The notes beneath the pieces were generated by a model that was not told the origin of the DNA, searched no databases, and saw only the letters and a program-made list of their open reading frames with translations. A DNA stretch of 64,000 bases from Pyxicephalus adspersus. Its lineage: Eukaryota; Chordata; Amphibia; Anura; Pyxicephalidae. A program made the translations under genes and the position numbers. The DNA is taken from positions 126,624,818-126,688,817 of the forward strand of contig NC_092858.1 of the NCBI RefSeq assembly GCF_032062135.1, given 5' to 3'. Below, piece by piece: positions 46,431 through 57,200 of this stretch. The stretch's first letter is position 1. Every line of letters begins with the position of its first letter.

Positions 46431-46860
46431 GGCCCTCGTCTCCCCTCCCAGGGGTTCTGCACAGGAAAGACACAAGCGGGTTATTCTGCACACAACTGAC
46501 AGCTGGCAGGCATTGTCTCCATGACAACTCCACTCACCTGCCTCTGGAATTTCTTGGGGAAATCTCTCTGTTCCGCCTTTCTACCCCACTGCCTGTCACA
46601 TGGGGGCGCCACGCCCGGAAATAGCCTCTGCGCAGGACTACAGCTGACGAGAAGGCTGGCTGTGGGATGGGACGCCAGCATTGTCGCTGTACTCTGACGC
46701 AAAGTGTAATTACAGTCACTTCAACTGTGTTAGTATTGAAGCAATACTAAAGCGGTGGGTTTTTATTTTATTTTATTTTAATACTTAAAACGAAGCTGGC
46801 TTGATATGGAAACGAGGCATGGAGCGCATGACGTCACAACCCGGAAGCGGCTCTTGTAGG
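46431..46860. promoter_or_regulatory. CpG-rich divergent promoter of ATG3 (minus) and SLC35A5 (plus)
   Basis: About 400 bp between the ATG3 start codon and the SLC35A5 first exon, with many CpGs in a CpG-poor setting. Sites are a perfect CRE TGACGTCA at 46,829-46,836, an ETS/GABP-type CCGGAAGCG at 46,841-46,849, CCCGGAAAT near 46,613, and a half CRE TGACGT at 46,913. There is no TATA box. This is typical of a housekeeping bidirectional promoter, and the same head-to-head pair exists in mammals. Confidence 0.75.
46829..46836. promoter_or_regulatory. CRE, TGACGTCA
   Basis: A perfect palindromic CREB/ATF site, 4 bp from the ETS-type site at 46,841 and about 400 bp from the ATG3 ATG. Confidence 0.6.
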
Positions 46861-46956
46861 TGTGCAGGTCTGCCAAGCTAGGTGAAGAGTGGGATGTGTG
46901 CCAGGAGACCGGTGACGTGTCCCTCCTCCCTGTACTCAGCAGAAAACAGGCTGCAG
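46837..46956 (+). other. SLC35A5: SLC35A5 exon 1 (5' UTR)
   Basis: Ends at the strong donor GCTGCAG|GTAAGT. The 5' limit is a guess from the CRE/ETS sites just upstream. No start codon for the conserved protein lies here. Confidence 0.55.
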
Positions 46957-49900
46957 GTAAGTTGTGGGGAAGCAACTGGCGAACGTTGGATGAAAGTTCA
47001 CTCATGGTATAGGAAGTTGTCCCTAATAAAGAACAACAAACTTTTTATTTCCTTGTGGAATGTATGGAGGCATGGGCTGTTACTCTGCTCGTACTGGTTT
47101 GTATCTCACCATAAGGTATGCTGGCTTTATTACTACAAAATGTTCACAGTTCACTTATACAGCATTCTATATGTGACAGTTTGTGGTGAGCCAGCTGGTA
47201 TTATATACAAACCTCATATACATAACCTGTCCAATGATTGTAGTAGGAGGAATATACTGGTAATCAGTTGGAGCATAAAGACACAGAGAACATCTGCGTG
47301 TCAGTTATCAGTTTGTGTCAATAAACTGGTATAGATCAAATCCGGATGTTGCTGCAGCAAACAAATGTTTGGATTATGTTAGGCATAATGTTTATCTTTG
47401 ACGCCCAACAGAATTCTCATTTAATGCCTGTTGGACAGGTTTTAGGTGCAGCTAAACTAAAGGTGTTTACCCAACCTGGGTAAAGGATTCCTTTCTTAGC
47501 AGATGCTATGTAAGAAGTTTGCTCCTTTACCATATCAGTTGGGAAGCAGTGGTCTCAAACCTTTACATTGGCATAGATCATGCTCCCTGCTGATTGGAGA
47601 GCTCAGATTTATCTAGCGATATGTCAGACCTCTGCAGAACAACCACTGCTTCCTTGCACACAACAAAAGGTCCTTCTGTGAATCATGCTGGCAGAAGACA
47701 TGCTTTTTTATTTAGGATGTGGCTGCTTTCTAAAGAAAATGGGTTTTGTTGACTTTTATTTAAATTAATATATTATTCCTATTGTGCTTCCCCCACCTCC
47801 TAGATTGTAAGCTCTTCAGGGCAGGGTCTTCTCCTCCTGTGTCAATGTCCGTATCTATCTGTCTGTCTGTGCAACCCCTATTTAATGTACAGCGCTATAT
47901 AAATCCTGTTTATAAATAATAACAATAATATTAGGTTCTAGAGAGAAAAGAGGAAAAATATCTCCTTTCCAAATAGATGGGATTTTTTAGGTGTGTTTTA
48001 ACGCACAGCTCCAATTTAGCAATAAAAATCTTCTAGACAATTTTATTTCTACCAATACAATTCATTAAAAACACATAATACAATTACAAACAACATTATT
48101 TCCTTTTTGGAGTACAATAATTTGGATATTCATTGTTTTGTTTACTTTACTGTCCTTGACGTGTTTCCCCACAAAGGCTTCCTCAGAAGGACACGTTTAT
48201 GACGGATACATCAATCACTTTACATCTTGAGACAAAGATAATACAATACAATACATATCATGTTCAGATCAGATAATCACCTAGATACATGATTGTTGTT
48301 CCGCTCCCTAATATATAGCCCACACTCACTTATCCAATTTTCAACTGTAAAACCTTTTTTGTCTCCATTGGAAACCTATAAACACCAAATCAAGAGCAAA
48401 AACCCTTTTATGTGATTTTTGTCAAATTAATATAATAATAATTTTAATAAAAATTCTATGTATTCTACAACATATGAAAAAAAATGCCAGTTACTTTTTT
48501 CTAAATATGAATTCTGCTTCCAGCAGCACAGCCTTGCTCTGTTTTCATCCTGATTTGCTGTGAACAAGCAGTACCTGGTCACTGAAAAGTGTACAGTGAC
48601 TTTACTACACATTTTGACATATTTGGGAGCCTGCATGTAGCTAAACTCTTGTCAAATAAATTAAAACCAATGGTAAACTAACATAGAGCCATGAATGTTT
48701 TGTTTATGTATTATTTGTCAGCATGGCACATATTACATGAAAATCTGTAAAAAAATAAATAAATGTATATTTATTTTAAAATCCTAAATAGAATCACCAA
48801 GCTACTCCCTCTTCTGTTCCAGTGCCGTGGTATGACAGAATATACAATGTTAGAGTATCGCTTCATACGTTCATACATTTACTGCTAGAAATTACACAGT
48901 GCCCCAAACCTCCTAACAACTATCAGTGAAGGGGAGAATTCTCTGCTTTGTATATTATCGCCCATTGATAAGATGGAAGAAGTGCCGGGTGCCGCCATCT
49001 TCAGCCGCCTTCTTCCTTCTTCTGTCACCCGATCTTGCATTGCGCACTTACTTCAGTCCAGTAATATTTTGACATGTAGCTGATCAGTAAAACATGTGCC
49101 TAATAGACCCCCTTTTGTCAGTATTATAATTCCAGGGTAATTTTTCCTTGTTGGCCCTTGCTGCAAAAACTTGGCCTGTATATTGATTCCCTAGAACAAT
49201 GTTTATCCCATTTCCCAAACATAGATTCCTTTATTATCAGGTGTACAGCTTTTCAATAAATGTAGTAAAAATGACCTTGTAATAGTCCTTTATTGGTACC
49301 TTGTAAGTGGCATAGCTACCGTATGTGTACAGTGACATAAAAAAAATAGAAAAAGCTCAGGGAGCCTGATTTATGAGGACTGGAGAGGATACACTTCAGT
49401 GTTCTCCCCAGCCCCTTTTAACCGGGCGCTTCACCCGGCACTTTTCAGTAACCACCCGGCTGTTTTTGGGTAGTTACTGATGAGTTGGGTCACAATACAG
49501 GGGCTGCCACCCGCCTAAAATTTCTTCCCACCCAGCCTAAAATAATTTCTGGGTTGAGCATTGCACTTTCATCAGTGAAGCTGTATGATCCAGCAAACCT
49601 GGAATGGATCTGGTCCGGGACTAAAAACATTTGCCAACAAATAAATTACTTTGAAGAAATTCAATCCAGGTTTTCTGGATCACCCAGCTTCACGGATGAA
49701 AATGTATCCTCTTCAGCCTTGAAAAGCTATAATGAATCAGGCTCATTATGAGAGGTTACTTAAACAGCTCAGTACAATGGAGGAGATGTAAAACTTCTCA
49801 CATCTCTAACAATGTACCAGAAAGTGTAGAAGCTATAAGATCAGCATAACAGCCAAGCAACTGTAATTTTCACAAGTAAAGGTTAGTAGTCTAAAATTCT

Positions 49901-51810
49901 GTATCAGTATTTTGCCTTTAAAAAAAAATCCCCAAAACAGATGCATTTGTTTCTTCAGTAGAAAACCCAGCATTAACAATCTTGGAATGACAGTACTAAA
50001 AAATCAATTAGAGGAATATATGGAGGCAGTTATTTCTTTGGCTGTCATTCTAATCCAATTCCTTTAATACTTTGAGTCATGTACCTGGAATAAATATGCA
50101 GATCTGGACATGCATGTTCTGAGTCAGTTTCAGAAAAAAAGTCACAGCTACCTAACTAGTATGAAGTCAGCAATAGTATCCTCCATATTTCTCTCAGTAA
50201 ATTACACTGTGAAAGTTTTACCTTTTTGGTGTGGTTTGTTTTCATTTCAGGCTGCCAATCAAAGGCATATAAACATTTATAATAGACTTCCCAATCGGTG
50301 CTATACACGGGCGTGGTGTGTAACAGGGCTACTAATCTCCTAAACCAGATCCTTAGCAACACTCCTGAGCCCTGATCATCATTTGTTAATCTTACAGTTT
50401 TAGTTTGAGAACTCTGGGCAGTGTCTAAAATTACAAAAAGTGGATCACAGAGCTGGGAAATAGTGAGTAGTACTTGTATGTCAGGTAAAAATATGTGTTA
50501 TTGTATCTCTGTATAATTCTTGTAAAGGAAACTATGCACTTCATACATTTTATACACTTCTTATAGGCTGGGTCTACATGGACGTTTTTTTAAAAACGAA
50601 CGTAAACTTTCCTATTGCGTTTACATGCGTTTTTTTGCACTTTTATTGGCGTTTTAAAGCTTGCCTTTAAAATGCTGGAAACTGCATATGCCGCATTTTT
50701 AACTTTTTTGCATATTAGGTGTTTAAAAACGCGTGAAACCGCAAGAAAATGTCCCATTGAAATCAATGGAAGCGTTTACTCACCTTTTTGGGTGTTTTCC
50801 AGCGTTTTAATTTTTTAAACGTTGCACTTTTTTAAACGTGCTTTAACCACCCGGCCGTTTAACCTGACCTTGGTTCAGGGTAAAAACACTTGCAAAAGGT
50901 GTTAAACCCAAACTTTTCTTAGGTGGTTAAACAAGCGTTATATTGCAATCTGATTGTCATACATTGTATGACAATCGGATTACAACTGTAAGAATATACT
51001 TACCCGGTCCCCACAGCTCCTCCGGACACGTCCGTCCTCTCCGTCCCCACATCCGTCCGGACACTTCAGTCTTCTCCCGGCGAGTTCAGTGACGATGACC
51101 CAGTGATGTCGCTGCAAGCGTCGGTGCGGGAAATTAAAAAACTTTGTATTGAACTCAATACAAAAAAGCTGTATTGAGTCCAATACAAAGAAATCTTTAT
51201 ATAATATATATATAATTGTATTATTTATATATTATATAAGCTACTGTACACATACATTACATTATAGACTATTTTTTTTTTTAATTTTATTTAAAGATTT
51301 ATTTTTTTTTATGTTTTATAAAAGAAATTTTTTTTTATTAAATTTATAAAATTTTGGACATATTTTGGTAAGTTATGCGGTAATTCGTTGTAATTCGGTG
51401 AATTAAAAGTAATTATTGAGTAATTCGGTGAATTATAGCCTACAATCTAAAATAAAATTCCATGCAAAAAATTTAACACTTTTTGCATAGAAGATTTCAA
51501 ACAAGGGCTTTAAAAGCCTCAGGTTAAACACTGGGGAAATAGTCCGTGTAGACTAAAGCTGCGTACACACTTCCAATTTTTATCGTTGGAAATGCACGAT
51601 GAACGACCGATTGGCCAAAAATCGTAACAAGTAACCAACGACGCCGACGAACGAGGATAGTCGTTGGAAATGAACGACCGGACCGGCGGATCGGATTGGA
51701 CGACGATCGTTGACCATCTATCGTGTGTACGGTCGTTCAGTGATCGTGTATGGTCTGAGCATGCGCGATGAACGAACGTTCGATTCATACAGGCTGTATT
51801 GTGTATATGA

Positions 51811-51877
<67 letters not shown>

Positions 51878-54244
51878 TTGTGTCGTTATCTGTATGTACA
51901 GGATCGGTGCCATACGATCGTCCGCAGATGTCGTGCAGGATCGTTCGTTTACCAACGATAATTATTGGAAGTGTGTACGTAGCTTAAGCCATAAGGCTGT
52001 ATGTTGTAAGTGATTTATTGGCAGTGTTGTGTATTTATTTATTTTTTTATTGTTTGATAACAATTCAGTTGTGATAAATTTCTTTCATATAATATTTACT
52101 TTTTATTTATGTCTTTTGTTAAAAAACAGGTTGCAGTTGTCTCCACATCAGTCTCGCCTCTTCCCAAACAGCTGTGCCATGACAGTGGAAAAATCTAAAG
52201 ATTCTGGAACTAAGAAGGTATGAAAGTTTTATTTATTCTTCATTAATATTAATTATAGGACCTATATGGATCTGGTCCACGATTAAAAAAACATTTGCTA
52301 TCAAATGGCAAAAGAAATTCATTCCAGGTTTTTTGTATCACCAAGCTTCACTGATGAAAGTGTATCCTCCCCAGCCTTGGAGAGCTTTATTAAATCAGGC
52401 ACATAGTTACAGATTGTCAGGGTTGTTTGTTCTGGTAATCCAAAAACCCCCTCTATTAATGTAGTAAAATGCTTCTTTTAAACAGCACAACTTTGTGAAT
52501 TGCCTGCTAATTTGATATTTAAAGAGGAATTCAAAGTTGGATGTTCACACAAAGGGGAGAAAAGGCAAACATTAAACCTAATATAACTTTCGGGTATCCT
52601 TGATCTAGAATGCTATGACAAAGCTAGTGTGTTGTCATTTATGATCAGTTTTTAGTTATCCATTGGAACTCTTGTTGGTGATCATTTCAGGTGAGCGCGC
52701 AGTAACAATTACTGCACCGACAGACTCCGCTTATGATAATGGTACCTCTTTTGTTCTATTTGCTGTAACATCCTCCTCTCTGGTATTCCACTAACCCGAC
52801 TCTCTCCTCCACAATCTATTATGAATGCTGCAGCCAAACTCTCGTTGTAATTCTCTTCATTGGCTTCCATTTCACCTGGGAATCAAATTCAAGCTACTGT
52901 GCTTCAAATTCACAAACTCCACAGTTCTTGCCCCACTTACCTTTCTGATGTGATAGATAAATACACACATAGCTGCTCTTTTCACTCCTACAATGACCTA
53001 CTACTGACTTCCTCACACACACACAGCTCCAAGACTTTTCTAGAGCTGCCCTAAGTCTCTGGAATCGCCTTCTACGTCCTATTCAGCTTGCTCACACTTT
53101 CTGCTTAATTAAAAGAGCACTCAAAACTTATCTTTTCCCACCTTTTATATTGTAAGCTTCTCTGGGCGGGGTCATATCCTCCTCCTGTGTCACTGTATGT
53201 ATTTGTCTGTCATTTTCGACCCCTATTTAATGTACGGAGCTGTTTAATATGTTGACTCGATATAAATACTGTTTAATAACTAATTTAAGACAGGGGAGGA
53301 GGGTATAGCAGTGGAAGATGCCCTGCTGCTGGGACAGTAATACAATTTACAGTGGCATCATTCATTAGTAATCCAACACATCATATTGCTAACACATATA
53401 ATTTGAATTTTTCTTCATTGGCTTTTGAAATTTGTTTTATGCAATATAAATCAATTTTAGAAAAAAAAAAGACAATAAATCAGAATATTGTCTACTGTTT
53501 TAGTAAACAGGACATGCTGCACACAACCTGAAACAATGAGGTACAAGCCCTGTCTGAGTCCATCATTCTTCTCTCGATCAACACTGCACACTTTTCTGCT
53601 TGCATTCACTTATGTTGCTCTGGGATCAAGCCGCGTGCTTCTGGTCAAGTTCTCAGCCAATGAGGGTAAGTCAAGTGATTTATTTCAAATACTTTTTTGT
53701 ATACCATTTTATTCTGTATTTTTCTTGTCATTTGGTTGATGGAATTTAAATTAGTTCCATGTTATGTGGTTTGTACAGGAGGAGGGAGGGTTTATGTTAG
53801 AAATAATAAACCTTTAAATAAATATAACGGTAAATAAAACATCAAAAAAGCATGCACACCAAAAAACATAAGCAATGGTTATTCATGCTCAGACCAGCAG
53901 GTGTCACTAGAACCCAGGTTATGTCGATACTCAATCATATAGCTAGCATAAAAGGCCTGATTTTACAGTCATCAATGATTTTAAAATTCATTATTCGTTA
54001 TGTAGTATATGCACTTTATTTGGTAAGTAATTTAATCATTTTTTACTTTGCTTTGATGTTAACAAAAAATAAAATAAATAGATAATTTGAATGGAAAATC
54101 TAAATGACACAAAAAACAAATTATGAATCAATTCATTGCTGCTCCTGTAGCAGCACATTTTAATTGTCTCAGCTTACAATATAACTCTTTTAACCGTGTC
54201 ATATTCCTGTAGGTTTTGTATCCTACTGCACGAACTGGCCTTGT

Positions 54245-54289
<45 letters not shown>

Positions 54290-57200
54290 CTTTGTTCATT
54301 TTCAGCAATAACAAGAAGGCCATGGCCCTATGACTGGCTTATAACTCTTTCAGCTCACTAAACTAATTGTACATGTAACTACTGTTTTTTTCTAGTTTAT
54401 TTTTATATCACATATAGATAAAGCCTTGAAATTCAACCCATCAAAGTCCTTTTGTGTGCTAAAGCTTTGTGTCTGTCAGATCGCTTTTCACTGAAGAGTC
54501 AAGCTGTGCGCCAGGACACAAATGCTTAATGTGAAAAGTACAAAAAGTATATGTTCAATTACTGTGTGTATTTTGTTTTGCAGATAACACTTATGACTAT
54601 GTTCCCACTACCGTTAATGTGTGCGCCGAGGCTGTCAAGCTGCTTTCCTGCTTGATAATGGCTTTTAGAGTCCTTCTGAAAGGCAAGGTGTCTGCATCAT
54701 TTTCCAATGTTAGCTGACTAAACGAATGTAATCTGCACTGGAACAATGTTATTGATCTTTTATCTTCGTATATTTATGCTTTTGTCATAACTGCCAATTT
54801 GTAATTTCATTTTACTTAAGTAATGTTAGATAAATAACAAAAGCACAGCCTAATATCCAGTGTCTGATATGTTTGTGCTGGAGGGTTGAGGCCATGATTG
54901 TCATTACTTTACTTACTTTACCTTTTCACTTCCTTGTTTTGTTGCTTGTGTAGAATCTTTCAAACACTTTATTTGTTTTTTAAACATTGCTGTGTATCCA
55001 TTGAAATATATTACCATTGCTCTATCATTGTATTACAAATATTAAAACATTTTGGTATATCATTTTAATAACTACAATTAACCTTATAACTATGTCAGAA
55101 ATCCAGAGCTGTTGTGTGTTTTGCACACACTTTAAAAAATCCAATACATGTCTGTTTCTGGGACTACAGAATATTCATTATGTTGAAGAGAGTTAAAACC
55201 TTTTCGGTACCCAAGATGATTATTCAGTGGGCGAGAGTGCAGCGTTTGTAAAACTGTCCCCTGGTGTCATTTAGGGATCTCCTGTACCAGATTATTAGGA
55301 ACCTCTCTTTAGGTGCCTGCCTCTCATCTTCCTCCTCCTCTCTCACCATGGGCCTGATTTATTGAGGCCCAATTATTTATTTGTTATCCAAGGCTGGATA
55401 GGAGACACTTTCATCAGTGAAGCTGGGTGATCCAGCAAACCTGTAATGGATTTTGTCCAGAAATGAAAATAGTTACTAACAAATAGCAAATGATTTTTAA
55501 GAAATTCATTCCAGGTTTCAAATCAGCCCACATAAAAAAGAACAGCACTATCTATTCCAGTGTTTCTCAACCAGGGTTCCATGGAGCTCTAGAGTATCTC
55601 TAGGGGTTCCTCAAGCCCAAGCTCAGGCTGTTGCTCTACGTAATCACTAAAAAGTGTTTCCAGTGATAATTGTTGCATATGTGTATGTATCTTGAGTGAG
55701 AGTGGTTATGTAGTTTAGGAAAAGCCAGCTGGGCAGGGCTCACACGACGTAGTCCACAAAAAAGCTACAGCACACAACAGTGCATTTCATTTACCTTTAT
55801 TACAGGTATAGGGACCCTATTAGAAAGACATATTCTATTTAGCCTGGTGACCACTGTCACAAAATCAGAGGGGAAGTCCTACATTTAATTAGGTAAGAAT
55901 AAAGTTGTTGGAGTGCACTGCTCTGTGTACAGTAATTCCTATGGTCCTGACAACTAGCACAATAAGAAAATCCATGGTGTTGCCCACTCCTCATCCTTCA
56001 GTTTTGTGAAGATTTCTGCTGACTGTGTCATTGTTTGAGATTGTTTCAGTAAAGAGCCAGATCAACCAGGAATTTATTGGATTTTTTAGATTTCTGGCAT
56101 GTATATTTTTTCATTCATTGAATGCAAAAAATATAACAAAATGTTAAATGATATTTTTAACAGACTAAAAAAGCAAATAAGAGAGTTCATCGTTGAGCCC
56201 TACATTAACTTAAGGATTACCTTAAAGGCACTCTAAAAAATAACTGGTACTGGTTGCACAGCAATACATTAATACATAAAACAAAGTTGATTTATGTTTC
56301 TTTCGATTTGCTTAGTTGGCTTTTGTACATTTTAATAAAATGTTCTTACTTTTTCTTTTTCTTTTCTAGAGAGGCGCCCATTGAGATGCTGTACAGGTTT
56401 TACTTTAAAGGAGTTCTGTCGCTATATGAAATGGGCTGTACCAGCCTTTCTTTACTTTCTGGATAATCTGATCATTTTCTATGTTTTGACCTACCTACAG
56501 CCAGTAAGTACTGGTTCCTTTTTCGTGCTTATGTCATGTTTAGTCTATATTGAATAAACAGTTTTAAGGGCACATACATTCCCACTGACAAATATAAAGA
56601 CAATTATGTAGTTTATGTAACCAAATATGGCGTTCTTTGTTTTCAAAAATGCAGCATAGTCTGTGCTTCCAAAAAGCAACAGGTAATGTAAGGGGGTGTT
56701 CTACATGTTGCAGTTCAAAATTTACATTCCTAAGTGCGATTATTAATTTTTTTTTTTGCTTTATTTTTCTCTTAGGCCATGGCTGTATTGTTATCCAATT
56801 TTGTAATCATTACAACTGCATTTTTCTTCAGGATCATACTTAAGTAAGTACAGATTTATCTGACAGAGAGGTGTTGGGCTACGGGACAATAAAGCAAAGG
56901 GCTGGGGTTGAAAAAAAATATTTGCGCAAATTGACATTTATTAAATTTGATGTATAAAATTTTAAAAATTAATCTGATGCAAGGTCTGCCCTAAGATTTT
57001 GTAGAAAAATTTAAAGAACCCCCGATGAAACTTACACAGTTAGGAAGATGAGATAGACTCTATTATATGGCTGAGCTAAAATGTAAGATTTCTTATTTCC
57101 TGATCTGGCAGATGTCTCCATGGGTCCAGTTGAATTCAAAATGTTGTGTTTTATAAAAAACCTTTTTTCCATCAGCAATGATGAATGTTACATCATATAC

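Larger units (their letters stand above)
46957..52129 (+). other. SLC35A5: SLC35A5 intron 1 (5.2 kb)
   Basis: Contains a LINE tail (47,800-47,933), an inverted CGAAACACGT-type word near 48,160 (GACGTGTTTCCCCAC), a palindromic copy with a nested hAT-like element (49,362-49,746), and a cluster of three abutting or nested transposons (50,573-51,987) with a TA/GA microsatellite. Confidence 0.65.
52218..53510 (+). other. SLC35A5: SLC35A5 intron 2
   Basis: Contains a truncated palindromic copy (52,262-52,402) and a LINE 3' end (52,700-53,285) in the gene's own orientation. An alternative acceptor lies at 53,503. Confidence 0.6.
52179..53531 (+). other. Upstream ORF of SLC35A5 (spliced, 13 or 19 codons)
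   Basis: Reads [13 protein letters not shown] in exon 2. With the acceptor at 53,510 it continues DMLHTT to TGA at 53,529-53,531, four bases before the main ATG. With the acceptor at 53,503 it stops at once at TAA. The ATG has G at -3 (GTGCCATGA). Confidence 0.4.
54683..56369 (+). other. SLC35A5: SLC35A5 intron 4 (GC-AG)
   Basis: Donor AAAG|GCAAGG, acceptor TCTTTTCTAG. It holds a truncated palindromic copy (55,350-55,520) and the start of a CAGTGTTTCTCAACC hAT-like element (55,558). Confidence 0.75.

Noticed and set aside
46882..47334. 150-aa ORF starting in SLC35A5 exon 1
   Set aside because: Runs straight across the strong donor at 46,956 into intron; no similarity to SLC35A5 or any family I know.
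52179..52217. ATG in exon 2 as the SLC35A5 start
   Set aside because: With either acceptor the frame runs into a stop in exon 3 before the conserved transporter sequence; kept as a uORF only.
54683..54692. GT at 54,689 (GCAAG|GTGTCT) as the exon 4 donor
   Set aside because: Ends in phase 0, while the next exon requires phase 1, and would add residues absent in human SLC35A5.
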